From positions 1 to 64,000 of the forward strand of contig JAFAWY010000131.1 of assembly GCA_019241525.1 (NCBI GenBank): 64,000 bases of DNA, read 5' to 3'. A program made the translations under genes and the position numbers. The stretch's first letter is position 1. Each line of letters starts with the position of its first letter. Origin of the DNA: Pseudonocardiales bacterium (GTDB lineage: Bacteria > Actinomycetota > Actinomycetes > Mycobacteriales > Pseudonocardiaceae). The notes beneath the pieces are model-generated. The model did not search any database. It was not told the DNA's origin and saw only the letters and a list, made by a program, of their open reading frames with translations. Shown one piece after another: positions 10,051 to 18,979 of the stretch.

Positions 10051-10450
10051 TCACGGGCAAGGAATCTTGGATCGGGCGAGGTCTTTCATGGGTGGGGTGA
10101 CGGTCTGGGTCAGTATGATGTTGCTTGGCTGGAACTTCGCGTCCGGTCTAGCTGGCTTGATTCCCGACCGTAGGCGCTAAGGTGGTCAGGCGGCGCCGGC
10201 CACCCGTCAGGTTGACGGTGCCTAGCGTGATGGCGCCGCTGGTAAAGGTGAGCTGACAGTGCAGTCAACGTTACCGGCTGACCGAGCATTGACACACGTT
10301 GGTCGTAGCGCTGAGCGTGGTCGTTTCTGTAGCAATATTGGCCGCGAAGCGGCCGCCTGTAGATGAGTGAGAAGGCAACAGTCAAGCAAAAGACGGCTAC
10401 ACGCACTGCAACGGGTAGCGCCTTGGCCAAAACAGAGCGGACCTGCGCGT
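10051..10450 (-). pseudogene. Frameshifted secreted Big_3-domain (bacterial Ig-like) gene
   Basis: No single frame is intact, but consecutive pieces in different frames read as one bacterial Ig-like domain in the right order. First comes a hydrophobic signal-like run (VAVFCLTVAFSLI), then ETTTLSATTNV, then SMLGQPVTLTA, then LTFTSGAITLGTVNLTGG, then PDAKFQPSNIILTQTVTPP and a stop. Big_3 domains have exactly this sequence of strands. At least three frameshifts separate the pieces, so the gene is dead. It would have been an exported repeat-fold protein. Confidence 0.65.
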
Positions 10451-10502
10451 CAATCCCGACCCACGTACGCTCAAAATACGAAACGGGTCTACAGGTCACT
10501 AG

Positions 10503-10883
10503 ATGACAGGACAAACCATCCACCGTAGGCACCACACCGTCGTTGCAGCGATCATCGCCGAACTAGTCATACTCAGTGGCTGCGGTCACGGCTCCGGTAC
10601 ATCGACTACGACGTCCACCGTTGCCCCCAGCGTCGCGCCAACAGCGGTGGCTCCCCCGTCCGCGCCTGGGCAATCCGTGACCCTACGCGGCATCATCCAC
10701 GCTGGGCCGCTGCCCGGATGCAACGTGCTGATCACCCAGCACGGCACCCATTACCTACTGCTCGACACCACCAACCCACCACGCAACATCCTCGTCACGG
10801 TAAGCGGCATCCTGGAGCCCTCGCTCATCAGCTACTGCAACAATGGACAGCCACTGCGTGTGCAACGCGTCACTCCACTATGA
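10503..10883 (+). CDS. Putative small lipoprotein
   Basis: 126 residues. After a basic start comes a hydrophobic stretch ending in the lipobox Leu24-Ser25-Gly26-Cys27, so it should be lipidated and held on the outer face of the membrane. A Thr/Pro/Ala-rich linker follows (residues 30-60), then a compact domain with two more cysteines (PGCNVLI and SYCNNGQP) likely to pair. AGGT lies about 8 nt before the ATG. No specific family recognised. Its 5' end overlaps the upstream end of the degraded Big_3 gene on the other strand. Confidence 0.65.
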   Translation: MTGQTIHRRHHTVVAAIIAELVILSGCGHGSGTSTTTSTVAPSVAPTAVAPPSAPGQSVTLRGIIHAGPLPGCNVLITQHGTHYLLLDTTNPPRNILVTVSGILEPSLISYCNNGQPLRVQRVTPL

Positions 10884-10980
10884 GGCACCGCAATCTTGCT
10901 GAACCCAGACCGAGCGGCGTTGGGACATGGGCCGGAGTGCTCAAGAAGGTGCCGGAGGCACAATTTTCACGGCAGTGGGA

Positions 10981-11226
10981 TCACTGCTCTGGCGGAATCT
11001 GGACACCATTGGCGCGGTTCGGGGACTGTTCCATCGCAGGTGAGGCCGCTGGTGCCCGGTGCGGAACTGCGGTGTCCCTCTCGGCTGCTGTGGTCTTCAT
11101 CTCGCCTTTGAAGATCCGCACGGACTGACCTACAGCGCGGGCCATGTCTGGCAACCGCTTGGCGCCGAACAGCAACACCATCACCACGAGCAGAATCAAC
11201 AAGTGCCACCCGCTCAAACCAGCCAT
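10981..11226 (-). CDS. tatA: Sec-independent translocase protein TatA/TatE
   Basis: 81 residues with the full TatA plan: a short periplasmic N-terminus, one membrane helix (HLLILLVVMVLLFG), the hinge FGAKRLPD, then an amphipathic helix (MARAVGQSVRIFKGEM) and a disordered tail. TatA multimers form the pore that exports folded proteins with twin-arginine signals. It is not next to tatC or tatB here, so it is probably a second, stand-alone TatA copy. The ribosome site is weak (GGAAGAG about 13 nt upstream). Confidence 0.85.
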   Translation of the reverse strand: MAGLSGWHLLILLVVMVLLFGAKRLPDMARAVGQSVRIFKGEMKTTAAERDTAVPHRAPAASPAMEQSPNRANGVQIPPEQ

Positions 11227-11667
11227 ACCAGTTGTTCTCTTCCGTGAGCTCAGTGTGTTGGGACGATCGCCAGACTACCCGCGCCTCGCGCCAGCATCGG
11301 ACGAATTGGTCACGCCATGAAACCGACCACGATCTGAGAATCGTTGATTCCGAAATACCAAGCGCCGCCTGTTGGTCGTGGGCAAAGTCGACAGCAAGAG
11401 CCGAGCTGGCAGTGCCGACGGTACGTGGCTGAATTCGGCGGAAACTTGGCCCAGCATGCGACAGGGTCACAGAGAACGACAACAGTGAGATGACGATGCG
11501 ACCTGCTGCGGCCGGCTGGCACCAACGACGTGAGGGGGCCAATAGCGCCGCTCGAGCTTGCGGCTACGTCCCCGGTCCCGGTTGTCAACCCCCTGCTCCT
11601 GCAAGTAACGCCTGCGCACAGGGGCCGATGAGTCCCCATAGCTAGGGTGCATGGACCAGGACCGATA
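11227..11667. other. Gene-poor stretch
   Basis: About 440 bases between two divergent genes. Several minus-strand frames overlap here, including a hydrophobic run resembling a signal peptide around 11465-11500, but none has a credible start and stop. It may contain another eroded exported gene as well as the two promoters. Confidence 0.3.
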
Positions 11668-12534
11668 ATGACATCCTCAACCGATCTGCCGCCCCCGGAT
11701 GAGCGGCCGACAACTTCTCTTCCGTTGCTTGCCGCTCCGCGTCCTCCAGCGTCGCTAGCTCAGCCGGCGCCGAGTACCCCGCCGCATATCGCAACGGCGA
11801 GCCCACCGCCGTTCCGGCCTGCAGCTGGTGGCCCCGATGTGTACCGGCCCGAATCGTTTTACCCGGGTATTGCCCCAGCACCGCAGCGACCGATCGAGCC
11901 CGTGTCCCACCCACTACCACGTCGCTGGCTGTGGATCATCGGCGGCGTACTCGCGAGCCTGGCGGTCATCGCCATCGACCGTCCCGCCATGACCCCACGA
12001 CCACCAGCCACGACCATCGGTCTTCCTGGGACAACGCCGGTTCCGGCGCCAAGCACTCCGAGTCCGCTCGCAGCTAGGGACCCCACGCCGGCACCACTGA
12101 GATCGACTTGGGTAGCGCCGCCACCAATCCCACGAAGGCCAACACCGGAGCCAGTGGCACTGATACCAGCCTTACCGGTCGCGCCGCCATCAGGAACGCC
12201 GATACCCCAGTTGGTCACGCCAACCCCGACAGCCACGTCTGGACCCACGCCTATCCCGACGCCAACAGCGACCGCAACACCCTCAGCACCGGCGACCACC
12301 ATCAGCCACGGCACTTACCTGGTCGGCACCGAGGTCATGCCTGGCGTTTTCAAGACGACAGGCGCTGCCGGCGTCGGATCATGCTATTGGGCGCGCCTAA
12401 AAGACACCAGCGGCAACTTCGACGCAATTATCGCCAACGGCATCAGCCGAGGGCCGACCACCGTCACTATCAGAGCCACTGATGATGCATTCACAACGAG
12501 CGGCTGCAATACCTGGCGCAGGCAGGCACAATAG
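11668..12534 (+). CDS. Proline-rich one-TM protein with C-terminal YW-x-RLKD domain
   Basis: 288 residues. The first 85 are Pro/Ala-rich and cytoplasmic. One membrane helix follows at about 86-104 (WIIGGVLASLAVIAI), then a long Pro/Thr linker that probably crosses the cell wall, then a folded domain from about 210. That domain reads GTYLVGTEVMPGVF, SCYWARLKDTSGN, IIANGIS, GPTTVTI and ends with a Cys-Trp pair. The same domain ends the protein encoded at 29704-30189. The start is the ATG after AGGA; a GTG seven codons upstream is less likely. The extracytoplasmic domain probably binds a ligand or partner; its exact role is unknown. Confidence 0.65.
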   Translation: MTSSTDLPPPDERPTTSLPLLAAPRPPASLAQPAPSTPPHIATASPPPFRPAAGGPDVYRPESFYPGIAPAPQRPIEPVSHPLPRRWLWIIGGVLASLAVIAIDRPAMTPRPPATTIGLPGTTPVPAPSTPSPLAARDPTPAPLRSTWVAPPPIPRRPTPEPVALIPALPVAPPSGTPIPQLVTPTPTATSGPTPIPTPTATATPSAPATTISHGTYLVGTEVMPGVFKTTGAAGVGSCYWARLKDTSGNFDAIIANGISRGPTTVTIRATDDAFTTSGCNTWRRQAQ

Positions 12535-13493
12535 AAATTGAACCCTTGCCTCGTAAAAACGGTTTCACCGAAGCGCGTCAAGCAAGCCTGAGCTAATTGT
12601 AGCTCAAGTCGTCGGCCAAAGAGGGGCCGCTGCGGATTCCCCTGCGTGTCAACTGGTTGATCTAATCATCCCAGTCGTGGTCCTGCCGTCGGTGTCCATC
12701 CCACCAGCGCGCCGGTGATAGCGATGGTGATCGCGGTGACGGTCGTGATCGTGGTCGCTGTCACTCCTTAAGCCGCTGGCGTAATTTCCCTGATTATCAT
12801 CGGAATTCTCCCTCTTGCGCTCGGCAGGATGCGCCTACGCGGGGCTTCTAGCATGTTGATGCTGCAGCCCGTAAGCACCCATCACAGGAAAGAAGGCGGC
12901 TGTGCTCAGTTGGCATACCTTGCTTCTTCTCGACCGAGTGAATTTAGGGCCCGTGGCTATATGAGAAGTGACCGGTAGTCACCGTCTCTAACAATCTGTC
13001 TATTAGAAACTGAGTTTGTGATGGCTCATCAGGGCACTGCGATGGTGTTTCCTGCATCACAGAGCATGGAGGTGCACGGACCTTCACCAAGATCGCGCAC
13101 CAGGATGTCCGGGCTGATACAACTGACCAGAATGGCGACCGGGTATAGAGAGGACATGCCCGGCATATAGCCATCTAGCAACGGGCCCACGATGGCAGGT
13201 GGCGAGCAGCAGATCTTCGAGGGTGTCAAGGGGAGCACCATTACGATGGACATCGGCAACGAGGAGGAGGTATCGCTACCGCGGTGACCGGATGATTGAC
13301 CATCTGCTTGGTGCACGGATTGTGGTCGCGCTAGACGCCAAGTGCAGCTGGGCAGTGGGCCAAGTACCGCCTGGAGTTGGCCGATATCAAGCAGCCGTTC
13401 CCGCACAAAGCCAAGGTCAGGGCCGGCAGCCTCGACTGCGGTAGAGCGCGGACATTCCTTTGTTCAATGAGATGCTGGGTAGGTGATACCACA
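12535..13493. other. Gene-poor stretch with remnants
   Basis: About 960 bases without an intact gene. On the minus strand near 12666-12815 an Asp/His-rich reading (SDHDHDRHRDHHRYHRR) continues, after a frameshift, as WWDGHRRQDHDWDD. This recalls the repeat protein at 23.5 kb and is probably a relic. On the plus strand a short frame at 13192-13287 and in-frame sequence leading into asnB look coding-like but cannot be assigned. Confidence 0.3.
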
Positions 13494-15023
13494 ATGTGCG
13501 GGATCGTCGCGGCCTTCGGCGAGGTAGACGCCGGCAAGTGCGAGCGGATGCTCAACCGGTTGCAGCACCGGGGACCGGACGATACCGGGGTATTGGCCCT
13601 GGACTCAGCCTGGTTGGGCCATCAGCGACTGTCCATCGTTGATATCAGCCGCGGGAAGCAGCCACTGGCCAACGCCGACAGCACAGCATGGATCGTCGCC
13701 AACGGTGAGATTTACAACCACGAGGACCTCAGCGCGAAGCTGCCTCCCAAGACTTTGCAGACCCGGTCGGATTCCGAGACGGCACTGCACCTCGTGATGC
13801 GCGACGGCCCGGCATCGGTGGTCGAGCTCAGCGGAATGTTCGCGCTGGCAATGGTGACCACCGGCGGGGTCGGGCTGGTCGCCCGAGACCCCATGGGTGT
13901 CAAGCCCCTGTACTGGATTGATGGGGCGGATAGCACGTTATTCGCCAGCGAGCTGCGGGCTTTTGACCCTGACGACCGCCCTGGGGTGATTTCCTTTCCG
14001 CCCGGCTGTCTATGGACTCCGACCACCGGCATTGTGCGCTATGCCAACTCGGTTCCGGTAGACCTGCGCCCTGCCCGCCGGGCACAACAGCCGACGTGGG
14101 ATCACGGCGCGCTGAAAGAAGTCAGGGACTCGTTGGTGCTGTCCGTACAACGGCGGATGATGGGCGACGTCGACGTAGGAGTGTTCCTGTCCGGCGGGTT
14201 GGACTCAGCGATCGTTGCCGCGATCGCTGCGGAACACGCCCGCCGGCGCGGCGGCGTCTTGCCGACCTTCGCGGTCGGCACTGCGGAGAGCAACGACCTG
14301 CTGGCTGCCCGGCGTGTCGCCGAGTTCATCGGTAGCGACCATCACGAGGTCATCGCCACCGCCGAGACTATCGGTGACGAGCTGGACCACGCGGTTGAGG
14401 TGATCGAGCACTACGACCCTGCGCTGGTTCGGAGCGCGGTGCCGAACCTGCTGCTGGCACGCGAGGCCGCCAAGAAGGTCAAGGTGGTGCTCACCGGTGA
14501 GGGCGCAGACGAGCTGTATGGCGGATACAGCTACATGCACAACCCTGAGTTCGCCGACCCAACTGCACTACACGCCGAGCTGGTGCGCAGCCTCGAACAG
14601 CTGCATCACCTGAACCTGCAGCGATGCGACCGGACGACCATGTACTTCGGGCTGGAGGCTCGCGAGCCGTTTCTCGATACCAACGTGGTGCGCACAGCGC
14701 TGACCCTGCCGCCGGAGTGGAAGCAGACTACCGGTGGGCGGCCGGAAAAGGCGGTGCTACGCGAGGCCTTCACCGACTGGCTTCCCGAGGAGCTGCTGTG
14801 GCGCGGCAAGGAACAGTTCGGCGACGGCTCGGGTGCGGGCGAGGTGCTTGCAGCGCTGGCCACGAACGACGCTGCTGGGGCCCATATCCGAGGGGCATGC
14901 CGGCAGCCACCGGACAGCTGGGCACTGCGCAGCGAGGAGGAGATTCTCTATTACCGGATCTGGCAGCACCATTTCTCAGGTGTGCGGCCCAACTCGACGC
15001 TAGGCCGCTTCGCGACCCCATGA
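13494..15023 (+). CDS. asnB: Asparagine synthetase, glutamine-hydrolysing
   Basis: 509 residues. The start is fixed by chemistry: the Ntn glutaminase needs Cys at position 2, and MCGIVAAFGEV begins here behind AGGTGA, although the frame stays open for 39 codons upstream. The N-terminal glutaminase domain (about 1-190) contains RLQHRGPDD and the IVANGEIYNH loop. The synthetase domain has the PP-loop Ser233-GGLD-Ser238 and GEGADELYGGYSYM. It converts aspartate to asparagine, or in related enzymes amidates or cyclises another carboxylate, using ATP and glutamine-derived ammonia. It is somewhat shorter than primary AsnB proteins and lies end-to-end with the nitrilase gene, so a specialised-metabolism role is possible. 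Confidence 0.9.
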   Translation: MCGIVAAFGEVDAGKCERMLNRLQHRGPDDTGVLALDSAWLGHQRLSIVDISRGKQPLANADSTAWIVANGEIYNHEDLSAKLPPKTLQTRSDSETALHLVMRDGPASVVELSGMFALAMVTTGGVGLVARDPMGVKPLYWIDGADSTLFASELRAFDPDDRPGVISFPPGCLWTPTTGIVRYANSVPVDLRPARRAQQPTWDHGALKEVRDSLVLSVQRRMMGDVDVGVFLSGGLDSAIVAAIAAEHARRRGGVLPTFAVGTAESNDLLAARRVAEFIGSDHHEVIATAETIGDELDHAVEVIEHYDPALVRSAVPNLLLAREAAKKVKVVLTGEGADELYGGYSYMHNPEFADPTALHAELVRSLEQLHHLNLQRCDRTTMYFGLEAREPFLDTNVVRTALTLPPEWKQTTGGRPEKAVLREAFTDWLPEELLWRGKEQFGDGSGAGEVLAALATNDAAGAHIRGACRQPPDSWALRSEEEILYYRIWQHHFSGVRPNSTLGRFATP

Positions 15024-15053
15024 GTGGACAGACGCAGCGGCGATCTAGGCGAT

Positions 15054-15905
15054 CTAGAGGTCGCCCCCCTCTTCGAGGAGGCGATCGATCTCCCGGCGCA
15101 GCAGGCCCAGCCGACCCTCCCGCACCAGCGGGATCTCCCGTCGCCGGCGGCGCACCAGCGACACGTCGATGTCAACGGTGAGCAGGTGCTCCACACCCTC
15201 GGCAGCTTCGGCGATCACTTTTCCCCAGGGATCGACGACGTGTGAACCGCCCCAAAAGCGCAGCGGCCCCTCGACACCGACGCGGTTGACGAATATTACG
15301 TACGTCTGAAACATCCGCCCGTAGAACCGGGTGATGCCACGCCAGTAGGACCGTGAGTCATACCGCTCGGGGAACAAGCTCTGCGCACTGCAGGCGGGTA
15401 CCAGAAGGATGATCGCCCCGTCTTGAGCAGCTACGTAGGCCAGCTGAGGCTGCCAGGCGTCGTTGCAGATCAGGGTCGCAGCACGGTGCCGTCCACCCAT
15501 GATCGGGAAGGCACGGGACGACTGGCCGGGCAGGAAATGTTTACGTTCCTCAAAGATCGCATAGTTGGGCAGGAACAGCTTGCGATGCACGTGCACCAGC
15601 AGGCCGTTTTCGTAGTAGGCCGCGCTGTTGTAGATGTGCAGACCATGTGCCTGAGCCTCGGCAAACCCGAGAAGCACGCCCGCGCCCTTGGCCTCCTTGG
15701 CCAGCTTCACCATCCGCTCGTCATCAGGAACGATCGAGATGTCCTCCTTGAGATCCCCGATCGAGTAACCACTGAGTGACAGCTCAGGGAACACCACCAG
15801 GTCGGCGCCTTCGCTGACCGCATGGGTGATCACCTGCTGCGTATGCGTGTAATTGATCCCGAACTCACCGGGTGCAGAGTCAATCTGTGCGATCATGATG
15901 CGCAT
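15054..15905 (-). CDS. Carbon-nitrogen hydrolase (nitrilase superfamily amidase)
   Basis: 283 residues with the complete catalytic triad of the superfamily: Glu41 in FPELSLSGYS, Lys109 in HRKLFLPNY and Cys147 in LICNDAW. These cytoplasmic enzymes hydrolyse or transfer amides, nitriles or carbamoyl groups. The sequence resembles the glutaminase half of NAD synthetases, but no synthetase domain is attached. GGAGG sits 5 nt before the ATG. It lies downstream of the methyltransferase on the same strand and converges with asnB 30 bp away. Substrate unknown. Confidence 0.85.
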   Translation of the reverse strand: MRIMIAQIDSAPGEFGINYTHTQQVITHAVSEGADLVVFPELSLSGYSIGDLKEDISIVPDDERMVKLAKEAKGAGVLLGFAEAQAHGLHIYNSAAYYENGLLVHVHRKLFLPNYAIFEERKHFLPGQSSRAFPIMGGRHRAATLICNDAWQPQLAYVAAQDGAIILLVPACSAQSLFPERYDSRSYWRGITRFYGRMFQTYVIFVNRVGVEGPLRFWGGSHVVDPWGKVIAEAAEGVEHLLTVDIDVSLVRRRRREIPLVREGRLGLLRREIDRLLEEGGDL

Positions 15906-16076
15906 CGCTACCTCCCACGCAGCGGTGGCGGGACGGGACGGCTCAACGTATCGATCAGGACGTTCCGGTCAGCATCAGGTTGCGATGAAGCTTCCTGTCT
16001 GCCGCGGCCACATCCACCCGACGTCACTCGTGATTCTGTCCGCCGCGCGAGAGCTGCCTAAGGGAGGGCGCGCGAC

Positions 16077-16091
16077 GCCACCGCGGGTGGC
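16077..16091. terminator. Short GC hairpin between methyltransferase and nitrilase
   Basis: GCCACC-gcg-GGTGGC forms a 6-bp perfect stem 50 bp after the methyltransferase stop, followed nearby by a second weaker hairpin (CCGCC/GGCGG at 16100-16116). It may attenuate transcription into the nitrilase gene. Weak call. Confidence 0.25.
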
Positions 16092-16142
16092 CACGGGGGC
16101 CGCCTTGCCGTGGCGGTTGTGCTTATGGATTCACGGCAGCAG

Positions 16143-16937
16143 TCAATCGAGCCAGTCGCTGGGGATGTCTCCGAATTTCTCCGCGACGAACGCGACGTAG
16201 TACAGCGGCTCGCCCTGTACCGACAGGCGGTGCCGGTAGCGCTGCCTGGCCAAGGGACAGATGACCTCCCCAGCGAACATCCGACGGATTAACTCGCTGA
16301 AGCCGCTCGCGTCGCGTGCGGTGACGAAGTCCTCCTTGATCGTGAATGCCGCCAGGCCGGGAGTGGAAATAAGGTTGTAGGCGGCCGCGAAAGCCTGCGG
16401 AGGCACGTCATCGAAGCCCAGCGCGGCCACTGTCGTCAGCGTGTTGAGGTCGGCCTCGACGAGCGTGTCCCGCTGGTCGGGCGCCAGATCGGTGAGGTCG
16501 GCAACGAGGTACTGGTCATAGACTCCGGGTCGGTCGCGGTGGGCCGCAGCGGCCGCCTCTTCGATGATGTCGATGCCGAAGACTGCTCCAGCGCCGAGTT
16601 CACGGAGCTCCTCACCGACGATCCCGTTCCCAGCGCCGACATCGAGTACCCGAAGCTCGGCCGGCTCGGTCTCTCGCTCGGCCAACACCTGAGCCAGCTG
16701 GGTTCGGATCACCCGTGGTGACACACATTTGAGCTTGTCGTAAAAGAGTCGCTCGTATAAGCCGGGGATGTCGTAAATATCGCGATAATCATGGAAGCGA
16801 ATGCGCCTTCGCGCTGTACCGACCATGATCTCGCACCACTCCTCGTCCTGGCCTAGATCAAGACCAACTTCGGGGAACAGGATTTTGAAGTCGACTTGGG
16901 TAACGGTCTCCGAATTGATTTGCTCGATTATGCTCAT
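16143..16937 (-). CDS. SAM-dependent methyltransferase
   Basis: 264 residues with a class I methyltransferase core: motif I VLDVGAGNGIVGEEL, an acidic strand-2 end (VFGIDI) and a D-rich motif II (VADLTDL). A family-specific N-terminal extension (residues 1-85, including RFHDYRDIYDIPGLYERL) probably binds the acceptor. The start MSIIEQINS is preferred over one ten codons upstream; GGAGG lies about 13 nt away, a long spacing. It is followed by the nitrilase on the same strand and preceded by a long leader with palindromes. The methyl acceptor is unknown; small-molecule N- or O-methylation would suit the setting. Confidence 0.75.
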   Translation of the reverse strand: MSIIEQINSETVTQVDFKILFPEVGLDLGQDEEWCEIMVGTARRRIRFHDYRDIYDIPGLYERLFYDKLKCVSPRVIRTQLAQVLAERETEPAELRVLDVGAGNGIVGEELRELGAGAVFGIDIIEEAAAAAHRDRPGVYDQYLVADLTDLAPDQRDTLVEADLNTLTTVAALGFDDVPPQAFAAAYNLISTPGLAAFTIKEDFVTARDASGFSELIRRMFAGEVICPLARQRYRHRLSVQGEPLYYVAFVAEKFGDIPSDWLD

Positions 16938-17028
16938 GACACTTCGAAATCCTCCGTTGGGCTCCACCCGGCCAGCAGGCGCCCATTACAGACTGCTGCT
17001 AGTCGTACACGAAGAAGATATTTTACCG

Positions 17029-17047
17029 TGCCAACCACATGTTGGCA
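17029..17047. promoter_or_regulatory. Palindromic operator candidate upstream of methyltransferase
   Basis: TGCCAAC-cacat-GTTGGCA: perfect 7-bp arms with a 5-bp spacer, about 90 bp upstream of the methyltransferase start. The octamer TGTTGGCA recurs exactly at 17442-17449, and GTTGGCCAAC, a perfect 10-bp palindrome with the same half-site, lies at 17421-17430. Repeated half-sites in a single leader suggest a dimeric repressor or activator. Confidence 0.45.
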
Positions 17048-17420
17048 TACAGAAGAGAGACCGGGGGAGGGTCGGCCACGACGTGCAGTCTTGTCGTCCC
17101 TGTCCGGACGTGCAATCCGTCCCATTTGGGGCGGACAGTCCCATGCGTCTCTGCCGAGCAAATGACCAAGGAAGTTGGTTGGTGGTAGCTGCCAGGACGA
17201 GCCAGGTCAGCGATCGAATAGCTCGGACCGGCCCACTCTGGGAGCTTCCTTGAAGGTGAGGTCGTGATCCAGTACGGCTCGTTTCACGCTCAAGTTTCGT
17301 AGAGGGAGGCCGTAAGTTAGGCCTCGGCATTCGTGCGGCAGTCAAGCTGGTCACCGCATAGAAAAGGTATGAGAAAGGGCTTCCGGCCGGTGGCAACAAG
17401 TTTCGGTACGTCGCTGTACC

Positions 17421-17449
17421 GTTGGCCAACATCTACCAAACTGTTGGCA
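17421..17449. promoter_or_regulatory. Second cluster of GTTGGC half-sites
   Basis: GTTGGCCAAC followed after 11 bp by TGTTGGCA. It shares its half-site with the palindrome at 17029-17047 and lies in the same 560-base leader, which holds no recognisable gene. It may be part of the regulatory region of the methyltransferase-nitrilase unit, or affect the end of the transporter transcript. Confidence 0.35.
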
Positions 17450-17499
17450 GCTCGACGATGGCTCCGATCACAATAGCCGTGTCGAGTTGTCATCCGTTC

Positions 17500-18846
17500 C
17501 TAGGTCGGGGCGATCCTTGGTGAGAGCCGAGTGACCATGCCGGTGTGACTGAGCGATTTGCCGGTGGTCTCTGGGGCGAGCAACTGGGAGACCACGGCGC
17601 CGATCACGCACAGTGCCGCCCCGATCACCATGCACCACCGCAGGCCGATGGTGTCGATGCCGACCGGGAGCAGGAATGTACCTGCCGCAGCGCCAATCCG
17701 GCTAAACGCGTTGGCGATGCCTACCCCGGTGGCCCGCACGTCGGTCGGAAAGACTTCGGTTGGGTACACGGCGGTGAGGTTGCCGGTCAGGGCATTGCAG
17801 AACGCGAAGACCGCGAAAGCGCCGACCAACGTCATTGGCGATGCGCCTGACCACAAACCGATGACCAGCAACGCCACTGCCATGATCCAGAATGGGCCGA
17901 TCAGCTGATTGCGGCGGCCAATGCGCTCGATGGTCAGCATGCCGACGATCGCCCCGAGGAACGCGATGCCATTGGCAAAGATCGTGCCAGCCATCTCGTT
18001 GAGCTTCAGGGACTCGAACACCTTAGGGGCGAATGTGAAGATCGCAAAGTAGGGTGTCACCACACAGATATAGAAAGTGCAGATAAAAAAGGTGCGTGAG
18101 CGCATTCCCGGGGCGAACAGCTGCCGCCAGCCGGCCTCGTTTTTGGTGTCCGAGCCGTAGTCGGCCTCGGCCATATGATCCTCACCGCCGAGGTAGCGAT
18201 CGATGATTGCGCGTGCGTCGTCACTACGCTCGTGCAGCATCAGCCAGCGCGGCGACTCGGGCAGCCCGACGCGCAGCCCTAGCACGATCAGCGCGGGGAT
18301 GGCGCTGGTGGCCAGCGTCGCGCGCCAGCTCCAGCCTAGGCCATCCAGCAGGCCGTAAGCAGCCACCACCGAGGCCAGATATCCGCCGTACCAAAAGACG
18401 AGCATGTAGGACACCCGGCGGCCACGCCCATGTGCTGGCACGAATTCCGAGAGCATTGACGAGCCGATGGAGTATTCGGCCCCGATGGCGATACCCAACA
18501 GCAGCCGTACGACGAACAGCTGCCATCCCTCGGCGACGAATGCTTGCAGGATGCCGAGAACGACGAACAGGCAAATGTCGATCAGAAACAGCTGTTTGCG
18601 GCCGAACCGGTCGGTCAGGAAACCGCCGATCGGTGCGCCGAAGAAGATCCCGATCAGCGACGACGCTCCGATCAGGCCAGCCCACACCGGCGAGATCCCG
18701 AGCTCACGCGACAGGGGCACCAGCACCACGCTCAGCACCCCGAGGTCGAACCCATCGAGGCCTTCGCCCCAGGCTGTGGCCAACGTCAGCCGCCGCAGGA
18801 AGCCTTTATCGCCGAACTCCTTAGTGCCCGCCGTGGCTTGCGCCAT
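17500..18846 (-). CDS. MFS transporter, sugar-porter/metabolite-H+ symporter type
   Basis: 448 residues and about 12 membrane helices. It has the family signatures: GFDLGVLSVVLVPLSREL at the first helix, GGFLTDRFGRKQLF in the loop between helices 2 and 3, a central cytoplasmic loop, and an IERIGRRN repeat of the loop motif in the second half. It moves a small organic solute across the membrane with protons. Its position upstream of the methyltransferase and nitrilase on the same strand hints that it may export or import the compound those enzymes handle; the 560-base gap argues against one transcript. Confidence 0.8.
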   Translation of the reverse strand: MAQATAGTKEFGDKGFLRRLTLATAWGEGLDGFDLGVLSVVLVPLSRELGISPVWAGLIGASSLIGIFFGAPIGGFLTDRFGRKQLFLIDICLFVVLGILQAFVAEGWQLFVVRLLLGIAIGAEYSIGSSMLSEFVPAHGRGRRVSYMLVFWYGGYLASVVAAYGLLDGLGWSWRATLATSAIPALIVLGLRVGLPESPRWLMLHERSDDARAIIDRYLGGEDHMAEADYGSDTKNEAGWRQLFAPGMRSRTFFICTFYICVVTPYFAIFTFAPKVFESLKLNEMAGTIFANGIAFLGAIVGMLTIERIGRRNQLIGPFWIMAVALLVIGLWSGASPMTLVGAFAVFAFCNALTGNLTAVYPTEVFPTDVRATGVGIANAFSRIGAAAGTFLLPVGIDTIGLRWCMVIGAALCVIGAVVSQLLAPETTGKSLSHTGMVTRLSPRIAPT

Positions 18847-18979
18847 TGCTCACCCACCCTCCGCCCGGCCGTTCTCGTGTTGGTCAAGCTAATCACCGCA
18901 CTGGCGTGTAGTCGACAGTGCGGTGGTCAAGCTGACTTTTCGTTCTCCGCCTCTTGTTCTTCAGGCACCGCGAGTGACA

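Noticed and set aside
15024-15053. Direct repeat CGATCTAG twice between asnB and the nitrilase
   Set aside because: Only 8 bases and in a 30-bp convergent gap; likely chance.
18207-18824. 205-codon Arg-rich plus-strand frame
   Set aside because: Antisense to the MFS transporter; arginine and alanine repeats typical of shadow frames.
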